From: Streptomyces sp. NBC_00490
GTDB taxonomy: Bacteria; Actinomycetota; Actinomycetes; Streptomycetales; Streptomycetaceae
Assembly (NCBI RefSeq): GCF_036013645.1
Contig: NZ_CP107869.1
Span: 2,294,001 to 2,358,000, forward strand
DNA length: 64,000 bases
Reading direction: 5' to 3'
Below, in pieces: positions 53,840-63,351 of the stretch. The notes under the pieces were generated by a model that saw nothing but the letters and a program-made list of their open reading frames with translations, searched no databases and was not told where the DNA came from. Every line of letters starts with the position of its first letter. The first letter of the stretch is position 1. Both the position numbers and the translations under genes were made by a program.

Positions 53840-54900
53840 GGCGCGCTCCGCTCGGCGACGAGCACCGGCCGCTGCGGCAAGGTCACGCTCACCGCGGCCC
53901 CCGCCCCGAGCCCGGCGGCCTCGTGGGCGGGCAGGTCGGCCTTCACGTCGGTGCCGTCGGCGAGCCGGACGGTGACACGGACGGCGGCGCCCAGGAAGGA
54001 GGTGGCGACGACGCTCGCCTTTCCCTCGTCGTCGGCCCGCACGCGTACGGCCTCGGGCCGCACCAGCACGTCCACCTCGGTCGCCGGGGGCACCGGGCCG
54101 TCCACGGGCAGCCGCTGCCCGAGCACATCGACGGATCCGTCGGCCAGCCGTCCCGGTATCCGGCTCATCGTCCCGACGAACTCGGCGACGAAGGCGGTGG
54201 CCGGACGGCCGTACAACTCGGCCGGGGCCGCGCACTGTTCGAGCCGCCCGGCGTGCATCACCGCGACCCGGTCCGCCATCGACAGGGCCTCCTCCTGGTC
54301 GTGGGTCACGAAGAGCGTGGTGATCCCGAGCTCCTGCTGGAGCCGCCGGATCTCCTCGCGCAGGGAGAGGCGCACCTTGGCGTCGAGTGCCGACAGCGGC
54401 TCGTCGAGGAGGAGCACCCGTGGCCGCAGGGCGAGCGCCCGGGCCAGGGCGACGCGCTGCTGCTGGCCGCCGGAGAGCTCGTGCGGGTAGCGCCCGCCCT
54501 TGTCGGCGAGACCGACCAGTTCCAGCAACTCCGTCGCACGCGACCGTCGTTCGGCCGGACGCACCTTCCGCATCCGCAGCCCGAAGGCCACGTTGTCGAC
54601 CGCGTCGAGATGCGGGAAGAGGCTGTACGACTGGAAGACCATCCCCGCGTCACGGCGGTGGGCCGGCACCCGGGTGACGTCCTCGCCGTCCACCAGCACC
54701 TCGCCGGAGTCGGGGTGTTCGAAGCCCGCGAGCATGCGCAGAGCGGTGGTCTTGCCGCAGCCGGACGGGCCGAGCAGGGCCAGGAGCTCACCGGGCCGGA
54801 CGGTCAGGTCGAGTCCGTCGAGGGCGACGGTGGGACCGAACTCCCTGCGCAGGCCCCGGAATTCGACGGTGGCCGCTTTCTCGAGCGTCTTCATGGTCAT
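53836..54900 (-). CDS. ABC importer ATPase (PotA/PhnT-like)
   Basis: 354 residues from ATG 54900. Walker A LLGPSGCGKTTALRML, Q-loop MVFQSYSLFPHL, signature LSGGQQQRVALARAL, Walker B VLLLDEPLSALD and H-loop FVTHDQEEAL are all canonical. A C-terminal TOBE-type regulatory domain (about 235-354) is present. It energises import through the two permeases encoded upstream. The gene overlaps both neighbours by 4 bases. Confidence 0.95.
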   Translation of the reverse strand: MTMKTLEKAATVEFRGLRREFGPTVALDGLDLTVRPGELLALLGPSGCGKTTALRMLAGFEHPDSGEVLVDGEDVTRVPAHRRDAGMVFQSYSLFPHLDAVDNVAFGLRMRKVRPAERRSRATELLELVGLADKGGRYPHELSGGQQQRVALARALALRPRVLLLDEPLSALDAKVRLSLREEIRRLQQELGITTLFVTHDQEEALSMADRVAVMHAGRLEQCAAPAELYGRPATAFVAEFVGTMSRIPGRLADGSVDVLGQRLPVDGPVPPATEVDVLVRPEAVRVRADDEGKASVVATSFLGAAVRVTVRLADGTDVKADLPAHEAAGLGAGAAVSVTLPQRPVLVAERSAP

Positions 54901-55709
54901 CCCCGGGAAGTAGTACGGGCGCGTCCGCCGAAGCCGGCCAGGACGAGGAGCAGCACCCACGTCACGAGCAGACTGAGCACGGACACGGCGACGGAGAGCT
55001 GGGCCTGCGAGCCGCTGACGTTCACGATCCACACGGCGAAGGGCTGGAAGCCGAGCAGCTGGGCGACCGTGAACTCACCGAGCACCAACGCCAGCGTGAG
55101 GAAGGAGGAGTTGAGGAGGGCGCCCCGCAGATTGGGCAGTACGGCCCGGACCAGCGCCTGCGGCCAGCTCGCCCCGCAGCTGCGGGCGGCCTCGACGAGG
55201 GTGCGGACGTCGACCGCGCGCAGCCCGGCGTCCAGGGCGCGATGCACGAACGGCAGGGCCATCACGACGTACGCGAGGACCAGGATGACGGGGAAGTCGG
55301 GGTTCTGGATCGCCACGAACGTCTGGAACAGCGGGGTGCGGGAGAGGTGTTCGGGCCCCCACTTCAGGACCGTGATGATGCCGGCGACGAGCGCGATCGG
55401 CGGTACCACCAGCGGCAGTTGGCACACCACCTCGACAACCGGCCGCAGCCGGGGCGACCCCAGCCGCAGGGCCACCGTCGCGGGCACCATCAGGAGCAGC
55501 ACGATGACGATCGTCGCGAGGGCCAGTTCCAGCGAGAGCAGCAGGCTGGTGACGAAGCCGTCGGTGGAGAAGATCCGGGTGTAGGCGTCGAAGGTGAGGC
55601 CCTGCCCGGGCACGTCGACGGTGAAGACGATCGACGCGGCGAGCGGCACCAGGAAGTACAGCCCGGCGAGGCCGTAGACGCCCCACCGCCACAGGTTCAG
55701 GCGAGCCAT
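54897..55709 (-). CDS. ABC importer permease, second subunit
   Basis: 270 residues from ATG 55709. Six membrane helices, starting GVYGLAGLYFLVPLAASIVFTV. The EAA loop reads TLVEAARSCGASWPQALVRAVLPNL, the site that docks the ATPase. Similar to PhnV/PotC-type permeases. It overlaps the first permease gene by 13 bases and the ATPase by 4, so the operon is tightly packed. Confidence 0.92.
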   Translation of the reverse strand: MARLNLWRWGVYGLAGLYFLVPLAASIVFTVDVPGQGLTFDAYTRIFSTDGFVTSLLLSLELALATIVIVLLLMVPATVALRLGSPRLRPVVEVVCQLPLVVPPIALVAGIITVLKWGPEHLSRTPLFQTFVAIQNPDFPVILVLAYVVMALPFVHRALDAGLRAVDVRTLVEAARSCGASWPQALVRAVLPNLRGALLNSSFLTLALVLGEFTVAQLLGFQPFAVWIVNVSGSQAQLSVAVSVLSLLVTWVLLLVLAGFGGRARTTSRG

Positions 55710-56581
55710 CGCGCGCTCCGTCGTTGCAGGGGCAGGTACACGGCCATGACCAGGCCCGCGATGAGGACCATGTCGAGGCTGAGGGCGAGCGCCACGTTCT
55801 CCTGGCCCACGAGCACGTTGCCGGAGAGCGCGTCGGCTATCTGCAGGGTGATCAGCGGAATGGAGCTGCCCACGATCGCGGCGGCGGTGGCGTACGCCGC
55901 GAAGGCGGTGCCGAAGAGCAGCACGAGCCCGCCGAGCAGTGAGGGCGCGAGGACGGGCAGGGCGACATGGAGCCAGTACTGCGTGGTCGTGGCCCCGTTG
56001 TTCTGCGCGGCCTCGCGCCACTGGACGCGCAGCCCCTCCAGGGCGGGGGTGATGGTGAGGATCATCAGCGGGATCAGGAAGTACAGGTAGACGATCACCA
56101 GTCCCCAGAAGCTGTAGAGGTCCCAGCCCTTGTCCGTGAGGCCCAGGTGCCGGGTCAGGACACCGGCGTTGCCGAGGGTGGCGACGAAGGCGAAGGCCAG
56201 CGGGACGCCGCCGAAGTTCGCGAGGACGCCGGAGGCGGTGAGGACGGCTTCGCGCAGCGCCCGGTGCCGGGATGTCACCACGGCCTGCGCGAGCGGCAGC
56301 CCGAACAGGGCCGCCAGCACGGCCGACACCGCGGACAGTTTGACGCTGCCGACGAGAGCGGTGAGGTAGGCGCCCTGCAGCGAGGCGGTCAGGTTGGCCG
56401 TGCCGAACCCGCCGGTCGTCTTCACCGTGAACGCCCCGTCCAGGATGGCCCAGGCCGGCAGGCCGAAGGCCACCGCGGTGAAGGCGAGCAGCGGGACCAC
56501 GGCGAGCCAGCCGAGGGACCGGCGCCGCCGCTTCACCGCGACGGCCGACGCCGGGTCCACTCGTACGGCGGTGGCCGTCAT
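55697..56581 (-). CDS. ABC importer permease, first subunit
   Basis: 294 residues from ATG 56581, overlapping the binding-protein stop. Six helices; the EAA-like loop is QWREAAQNNGATTTQYWLHVALPVL. PotB/PhnU-type permease. With the second permease it forms the membrane channel of the importer. Confidence 0.92.
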   Translation of the reverse strand: MTATAVRVDPASAVAVKRRRRSLGWLAVVPLLAFTAVAFGLPAWAILDGAFTVKTTGGFGTANLTASLQGAYLTALVGSVKLSAVSAVLAALFGLPLAQAVVTSRHRALREAVLTASGVLANFGGVPLAFAFVATLGNAGVLTRHLGLTDKGWDLYSFWGLVIVYLYFLIPLMILTITPALEGLRVQWREAAQNNGATTTQYWLHVALPVLAPSLLGGLVLLFGTAFAAYATAAAIVGSSIPLITLQIADALSGNVLVGQENVALALSLDMVLIAGLVMAVYLPLQRRSARWLA

Positions 56582-57723
56582 CCGGAGACGGCCTTCGCCC
56601 AGCCCTGTCCGAGCACCGTCTTGGCCTTGTTCTGCTGGGCCTCGGTCGGGAAGCTCGGCGTGCCGGAGACCTCGGGCAGCTTGGCCGCGGCGGTCTTGTC
56701 GAGGGTGCCGGCCTTCTCCATGGCGGTCATCAGGGCCGGGCGGGCGTATCCCTTGAGCCACAGGTTCTGGCCCTCGGCGCTGTAGAGGTACTCCTGCCAC
56801 AGGCGGGCGGTCGCCGGGTGCGGGGCGTCCTTGTTGATCGCCTGGGAGTAGTACTGCGAGAACTTGCCGTCGCCGGGGACCGACACCGTCCAGTCGACGC
56901 CCTTGGACTTGAACTCCTCGGCGTACCCGGCGTTCAGGTAGTCCCAGTCGATGCTGATGGGCGTCTCGCCCTTCTCGACGGTGGCCGGGGTCGACTCGAC
57001 GGGCGTGTAGTTCCCGTTGCTCTTCAGCTTCTTGAAGAAGTCGAGGCCGGGCTGGATGTCGTCGAAGGAGCCGCCGCTCGCGAGCGAGGCCGCCCAGACG
57101 CCGCCGAAGGCCGAACCGGACTTGGTGGGGTTGCCGTTGAGGGCGACCTGGCCCTTGTACTGGGGCTTGAGGAGATCGGCGAAGGTGGTCGGGCAGGTCT
57201 TGACGCGCTTGGCGTCGCAGCCGATGGAGATGTAGCCGCCGTAGTCGTTGTACCAGCGTGCCTGTGCGTCCTTCTGCTCGCCGGGGATGTCGGCGAAGGA
57301 CGCCACCTTGTACGGGGCGAGCAGCCCCTGCTCGGCCGCGCTGATGGCGAAGGAGCTGCCGAGGTCGAGCACGTCGGGGGCCCGGTTCTGGCCCTTGCGG
57401 GAGGTGACGGCGTTGATCTCGTCCTGGCTGGCGCCGTCGGGGTTCTCGACGGCGACCTTGATGCCGTACTTCTTCTCGAAGCCGTCGATGAGGGCGCCAT
57501 AGTTGGCCCAGTCGCGGGGCAGCGCGATGGCGTTGAGCGTGCCCTCCTTCTTGGCCGCCTTCACCAGGGCGTCGATTCCGCCGAAGTCGGCGGCGGAGGT
57601 GGCGGTGGCGGCGTTCTTGCCGTCGGCGGTGGTCGAGGAGTTCTCGGGGGCGGCGCCACAGGCGCTCAGGGCGAGGGCGGCGAGGACGCCGAGGGCGGCG
57701 GTTCTCGGCAGGGACACGGTCAC
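56578..57723 (-). CDS. ABC importer substrate-binding lipoprotein
   Basis: 381 residues from GTG 57723. The lipobox LALSAC places the lipid on Cys22. The mature part is a type 2 periplasmic-binding fold of the Fe3+/polyamine/2-aminoethylphosphonate group: DALVKAAKKEGTLNAIALP, then NYGALIDGFEKKYGIKV and APDVLDLGSSFA. It captures the substrate outside the cell and passes it to the permeases. The family includes phosphonate, spermidine and thiamine binders; the linked phosphatase/phosphodiesterase favours a phosphorus-containing substrate, which is inference. Confidence 0.93.
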   Translation of the reverse strand: MTVSLPRTAALGVLAALALSACGAAPENSSTTADGKNAATATSAADFGGIDALVKAAKKEGTLNAIALPRDWANYGALIDGFEKKYGIKVAVENPDGASQDEINAVTSRKGQNRAPDVLDLGSSFAISAAEQGLLAPYKVASFADIPGEQKDAQARWYNDYGGYISIGCDAKRVKTCPTTFADLLKPQYKGQVALNGNPTKSGSAFGGVWAASLASGGSFDDIQPGLDFFKKLKSNGNYTPVESTPATVEKGETPISIDWDYLNAGYAEEFKSKGVDWTVSVPGDGKFSQYYSQAINKDAPHPATARLWQEYLYSAEGQNLWLKGYARPALMTAMEKAGTLDKTAAAKLPEVSGTPSFPTEAQQNKAKTVLGQGWAKAVSG

Positions 57724-57805
57724 GGCTTCTCCAGGGGACGCGCGAGGGTGCAGGAGTCGAACGGAGAGAAGAAGACAGAGCAGCGAAGGAGCGAAGGAGC
57801 GAGAG

Positions 57806-57837
57806 AACTTGTGTCAGATAACTTGTCTGAACAAGTT
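57806..57837. promoter_or_regulatory. Operator between the ABC operon and the GntR-UTRA gene
   Basis: AACTTGTCTGAACAAGTT (57820-57837) is a perfect 7-4-7 inverted repeat. A third half-site AACTTGT lies 14 bases away at 57806-57812. The TTGTnnnnACAA form is typical of HutC-type GntR operators. It sits about 100 bases before the substrate-binding protein gene and 150 before the regulator. Confidence 0.8.
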
Positions 57838-57989
57838 GGCCTCAGTAAGGCTGCTGGCGGTATCGATTCCGTAAACACTGGCGAAACAGTGACCCCTGCG
57901 TTCCCTGACGATCACGCGCCCCTCGGATCCCCGCCGGATGTCGTCTAGGCTGGTCACGCTGTGCACAGCCGTCGACTCGGAGGGGAAGC

Positions 57990-58730
57990 ATGCCGGCGCG
58001 ACACGAGGAGATCGCCGACGCACTGCGCCGGGCGATCGACCGCGAGGAGTACACAGTCGGCAGTCGGCTCCCCGCCGAGACGGACCTCGCGGCCCAGTAC
58101 GACGTCTCGCGCGGCACGGTCCGCCAGGCGGTCGCCGCCCTGACCGCCGAGGGCCTCATCGGCTCCCGCCAGGGCGCCCGCCGCGTGGTCCTCGCCAGCC
58201 GTCGCAGCCAGAGCTTCGCGGAACTGCGCAGCTTCGCGCAGTGGGCCCGGGCGATGGGCCGCGAGGCGACAGGGCGGGTGGTCGCACAGGAGTACCGGCC
58301 GGCGACCCAGGAGGACGCGATACGTCTCCAACTGCGCGCCGGGACAAAGGTGTTGCACGTCCTGCGGGTGCGCGGCCTGGACGGCGAGCCGGTGTTGCTG
58401 GAGCGGACCGTGTACGCCGACTGGATCTCCCCCGCCGTCGAGCCCATCGAGCCGGACTGTCCGTCGGTGACCCAACGCCTGTACGACGACAGGGGGTTGG
58501 TCTTCGCTTACGGCGAGCACGTCATCGACGCGGTCGCGGCGGGCGCGCAGGACGCGGAGCTGCTGCTCGTGCGCCGCACCAGTCCGCTGCTGCGCGTGCG
58601 CCGGGTGACGACGACCCGCGAAGGGCGCCCGGTGGAATGGTCGGACGACCGCTACCGCTCGGACGCGGTGAGCTTCAGCGTGCACAACTCGATGGACAAC
58701 AACGCGCTGGCCCGGAAGACGGCGGAGTAA
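57990..58730 (+). CDS. GntR-family regulator with UTRA domain (HutC type)
   Basis: 246 residues from ATG 57990, with GGAGGGG upstream. Winged helix at about 5-70 (EYTVGSRLPAETDLAAQYDVSRGTVRQAV); UTRA ligand domain from about 90, with LRVRGLDGEPVLLERTVY and RVTTTREGRPVEWSDDRYR. It is divergent from the ABC importer operon, with a shared palindrome between. The likely role is repression of import until the ligand appears. Confidence 0.93.
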   Translation: MPARHEEIADALRRAIDREEYTVGSRLPAETDLAAQYDVSRGTVRQAVAALTAEGLIGSRQGARRVVLASRRSQSFAELRSFAQWARAMGREATGRVVAQEYRPATQEDAIRLQLRAGTKVLHVLRVRGLDGEPVLLERTVYADWISPAVEPIEPDCPSVTQRLYDDRGLVFAYGEHVIDAVAAGAQDAELLLVRRTSPLLRVRRVTTTREGRPVEWSDDRYRSDAVSFSVHNSMDNNALARKTAE

Positions 58731-58771
58731 GTTCCGCGCCCCCTGGAGGTGGGACCAGGTGAGGTGCCTTT

Positions 58772-58816
58772 AGGGGCGCGGGGAACTGCGCGACAAGCCA
58801 CGACGCATCCGCACCG
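58772..58816 (+). repeat. Dispersed Streptomyces intergenic repeat, copy 2
   Basis: AGGGGCGCGGGGAACTGCGC followed by GACAAGCCACGACGCATCCG. The first 23 bases equal those at 1051. It lies between convergent regulator genes. Confidence 0.7.
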
Positions 58817-58820
58817 CCCC

Positions 58821-59273
58821 TCACCCTGGCGCCCCCGAAGAAAACCTCCGCAGCAGCGGCGACAGCACCAGCACCGACTTGGTGCGCTCCACGAACGGCT
58901 CCCCCGCGATCCGCTCCAGGACCCGTTCGAAGTGCCGCATGTCGGAGGCGAAGACCTGGACGACCGCGTCCGCGTCCCCCGTGACGGTGGACGCGGCGAC
59001 GACCTCCTGGTAGCGCTCCAGGCCCCGCCGGATGGTGTCCGGCGAGGTGTTGTGGCGGCAGTAGATCTCGACGAACCCCTCGGTCTCCCAGCCGAGTGCC
59101 GACGGGTCGACCCGTACCGTGAAGCCGGTGATGGCTCCGGTCGCGCGGAGCCGGTCCACGCGCCGTTTCACGGCGGGCGCGGAGAGGCCGACGATCTGCC
59201 CGATGTCCGCGTAGGAGCGGCGGGCGTCCTCGGCGAGGGCGTGGACGATGCGTTCGTCGAGATCGTTGAGCAC
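58821..59273 (-). CDS. Lrp/AsnC-family regulator of the permease operon
   Basis: 150 residues from GTG 59273. The helix-turn-helix reads LDERIVHALAEDARRSYADIG and SAPAVKRRVDRLRATGAI; the RAM domain includes GDADAVVQVFASDMRHFERVL. It starts 10 bases after the amino-acid permease stop, so it is the second gene of that operon. It probably controls the permease through the inverted repeat upstream of the operon. Confidence 0.92.
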   Translation of the reverse strand: MLNDLDERIVHALAEDARRSYADIGQIVGLSAPAVKRRVDRLRATGAITGFTVRVDPSALGWETEGFVEIYCRHNTSPDTIRRGLERYQEVVAASTVTGDADAVVQVFASDMRHFERVLERIAGEPFVERTKSVLVLSPLLRRFSSGAPG

Positions 59274-59283
59274 GGTGGGCGGA

Positions 59284-60741
59284 TCAGCTCTCAGGTGTTG
59301 CGAGTCGGGAGCGGCGATAGCCGTATACGAAGTAGAACACGAGCCCGGCGGCCATCCAGACCCCGAAGACCACCCAGGTGACGGCGGACAGGCTGCCCAT
59401 CATCCACAGACAGAATCCGAGCCCCAGCGCGGGCAGCACCGGGGACAGCGGCACCCGGAAGGTGCGCGGCATGTCCGGACGGGTCCGGCGCAGCAGCACG
59501 ACGGCGATGTTGACCAGCGCGAAGGCGAAGAGCGTGCCGATGCTGGTGGCGTCGGCGAGCTGGCCCAGGGGGATGGCGGCGGCGAGGACACCGCAGAACA
59601 GGGACACGATGACCGTGTTGGCGCGGGGCGCGCCGGTTTTGGGGTGCACGCGCGAGAACACCTTCGGCACGAGTCCGTCCCGGGACATGGCGAAGAGGAT
59701 GCGCGTCTGGCCGTAGAGCACGGTCAGCACGACGCTGGCGATGGCGATGACGGCACAGGCGGCCAGCAGGGTCCCCCAGAAGGTCTGTCCGGTCACCTCG
59801 CGCATGATCTGGGCCAGCGCCGCCTCCGAGTCACCGAAGCGCTCCCAGGGCTTCGCGCCGACGGCGACGGCCGCGACGAGGACGTACAGGGCCGTCACGA
59901 TGACCAGCGACAGCATGATCGCGCGCGGCAGGTCACGCTGTGCGTTCTTGGCCTCCTCACCGGCGGTGGAGGCGGCGTCGAAGCCGATGTACGAGAAGAA
60001 CAGCGTCGCCCCGGCCGCGCTCACACCCGCCATTCCGAGCGGCATGAAGTTCTCGTAGTTGCCGGAGCGGAAGCCCTGGACCCCGATGGCGCAGAACAGC
60101 ACCAGCGCGGCGATCTTCACGACGACCATGACGGTGTTGGCGCGCGCAGACTCCTTCGCGCCGCCGAGCAGGAAGGCCATGGCCAGGAGGACGACGATCA
60201 GCGCCGGCAGGTTGAAGATGCCGCCGTCGCCGGGCGGGGCGGACAGGGCGTCCGGGATGGTGACGCCGATGGTCCCGTCGAGCAGTTCGTTGAGGTACTC
60301 GCCCCAGCCGACGGCGACGGCCGCGACCGAGACGCCGTACTCCAGGATCAGACACCAGCCGCAGACCCAGGCGACCAGCTCGCCCATCGTCGCGTACGCA
60401 TACGAGTACGAGGACCCGGCGACCGGGATCGTGCCCGCGAGTTCGGCGTAGGACAGGGCCGAGAACAGTGCCGTCAGGCCCGCGATCACGAAGGACAGGG
60501 TGACGGCCGGACCGGCCTTGGGCACGGCCTCGCCGAGGACGACGAAGATGCCGGTGCCGAGCGTGGCACCGATGCTGATCATGGTCAGCTGCCAGAGCCC
60601 GAGGGAGCGCCGAAGACTGCCGCCCTCCCCCTGGCCTCCCTCGGCGACCAGGCGTTCCACCGGCTTGCGCCGCACAAGACGCGCACCGACTCCCGGGGAC
60701 CGTGATGTGCGCTGTTGCGGGGGTGCGCCTTGGTCGAGCAC
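59284..60741 (-). CDS. APC-family amino-acid permease (cationic amino-acid transporter type)
   Basis: 485 residues from GTG 60741. The N-terminal 40 residues are polar; then LTMISIGATLGTGIFVVLGEA (helix 1 with the GTGIF-type unwound motif) begins about 12-14 membrane helices. FFSYIGFDAASTAGEEAKN and GALRANT-like APRANTVIVSLF are typical of CAT-type transporters. It imports an amino acid by proton- or facilitated transport; the linked Lrp regulator suggests response to that amino acid. Confidence 0.9.
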   Translation of the reverse strand: MLDQGAPPQQRTSRSPGVGARLVRRKPVERLVAEGGQGEGGSLRRSLGLWQLTMISIGATLGTGIFVVLGEAVPKAGPAVTLSFVIAGLTALFSALSYAELAGTIPVAGSSYSYAYATMGELVAWVCGWCLILEYGVSVAAVAVGWGEYLNELLDGTIGVTIPDALSAPPGDGGIFNLPALIVVLLAMAFLLGGAKESARANTVMVVVKIAALVLFCAIGVQGFRSGNYENFMPLGMAGVSAAGATLFFSYIGFDAASTAGEEAKNAQRDLPRAIMLSLVIVTALYVLVAAVAVGAKPWERFGDSEAALAQIMREVTGQTFWGTLLAACAVIAIASVVLTVLYGQTRILFAMSRDGLVPKVFSRVHPKTGAPRANTVIVSLFCGVLAAAIPLGQLADATSIGTLFAFALVNIAVVLLRRTRPDMPRTFRVPLSPVLPALGLGFCLWMMGSLSAVTWVVFGVWMAAGLVFYFVYGYRRSRLATPES

Positions 60742-61060
60742 GCGCTGACTCCTTCGTCGCTGTCTCTCGACGCGGCGGGGACCGGCGGCGCACCTGCGCG
60801 AACAGGAACCCACCGAGCGGGGTCCCCGCCACGCCACGTACAGCGCATGACCCTACGAGCAGGGCCATAGCACTCGTAATGCTGCAATCTTGCGCATACA
60901 CGCAAGATCCTTGCGTTCATCGAACGAGGGCGCGCATTCGTTGCAGGGCGGCCGGCCGCGCCCCCGAAGGGGCGCGGGGCTGTGTCGAACATGCGGCTCC
61001 GACGGACCCGCACCCGGCACGGCGACGAGCACGGCCCGCCCCACCGCGCGACCGGCGGAG
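60742..61060. other. Intergenic region with the permease control site
   Basis: A 319-base gap between the guaB1 stop and the permease start. No gene is seen. It holds the Lrp-type inverted repeat at 60887-60908 and, near 60955-61010, a GC-rich segment partly resembling the dispersed repeat. Confidence 0.5.
60887..60908. promoter_or_regulatory. Inverted repeat, likely Lrp operator of the permease operon
   Basis: ATCTTGCG and CGCAAGAT form a perfect 8-6-8 inverted repeat 146 bases upstream of the permease start; a third CTTGCG follows at 60910-60915. Repeated half-sites with a short A/T-containing spacer suit Lrp/AsnC proteins. Confidence 0.65.
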
Positions 61061-62620
<1,560 letters not shown>

Positions 62621-62631
62621 TCAGAGGCGCG

Positions 62632-62931
62632 TTAGGAGGATCCTCCGAGCGCGAGCGCCACGGTGAGCGCGGACGCCTGCGCGAACACCTCGCGGGCGGT
62701 CGCCCACTCGTCCGGCCGCGCCTCGGCGTACCGCTCCCAGTTGCGTACGACGAGAATTCTGTCCCCGACGGTGTCCTCGGGCCACAGTTCCGGGTCGGAG
62801 AGGACGTCGGCCAGCGCGTCCCAGTTGCGCCCGAAGTAGTCCGGCAGCCGCAGGTCCCGGGCACAGCGCTCCATCAGGCTCGCCTTGTCCGTGACCCCGT
62901 CGAGGTCCAGCGTGGCCACGACCGCCGTCAT
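62632..62931 (-). CDS. Barstar-family ribonuclease inhibitor
   Basis: 99 residues from ATG 62931, overlapping the ribonuclease stop by 4 bases (ATGA). The barstar fold signs are DLDGVTDKASLMERCARDL and LPDYFGRNWDALADVLSDP, then RILVVRNWERYAEARP. Barstar plugs the active site of barnase-type RNases. No signal peptide, so it stays in the cytoplasm. The coupling to the RNase gene marks it as the cognate immunity protein. Confidence 0.93.
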   Translation of the reverse strand: MTAVVATLDLDGVTDKASLMERCARDLRLPDYFGRNWDALADVLSDPELWPEDTVGDRILVVRNWERYAEARPDEWATAREVFAQASALTVALALGGSS

Positions 62932-63320
62932 CTCAGTACCGCCCTGAACGAGTCGTAGTGATCATCGGTGTAGTAGATCTCGTCGTCCTGCCCGGTGACA
63001 ATGCGCCGGGCCCCGCGATCGCGCGAGCCCGGCGTGGGGACGGTGTATTCGTGGTAGTAACCGCGCGTGTGGGCGGGCAGCCGCCGCTCGAAGTTCCCGA
63101 AGACACTGCCGTCCTTCTCGTACGGGAAGGGGCCACCGGCGTCGATGAGGTCGAGCGTCTCGCGGGCCTGGGCGGGCAGCCGCGACTCCTGGACGGTGGC
63201 CATGCCCGCGGCCCAGGACGGAGTGGCCTCATCGGCATCGCTCGACGTGCACCCCGCCAGCAGGACGACGAGAAGACAGGCCAGCACCCGGGGGACGAAC
63301 CGCAGCAGCATGCTGTCCAC
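62928..63320 (-). CDS. RNase Sa/barnase-type ribonuclease with lipobox
   Basis: 130 residues from GTG 63320 (ATG 63311 also possible). The N-terminus ends in LLAGC, a lipobox, so the enzyme is predicted to be a surface lipoprotein. The catalytic domain matches RNase Sa: PAQARETLDLIDAGGPFPY, GYYHEYTVPTPGSR (catalytic Glu), ARRIVTG (Arg) and DDHYDSFRAV (His). The two cysteines that form the disulfide of secreted RNase Sa are absent. It cleaves RNA after guanosine. The downstream overlapping gene encodes a barstar-type inhibitor. Confidence 0.93.
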   Translation of the reverse strand: MDSMLLRFVPRVLACLLVVLLAGCTSSDADEATPSWAAGMATVQESRLPAQARETLDLIDAGGPFPYEKDGSVFGNFERRLPAHTRGYYHEYTVPTPGSRDRGARRIVTGQDDEIYYTDDHYDSFRAVLR

Positions 63321-63351
63321 GCTGCCACGGCCGCCCCCTCATGACCTTCGG

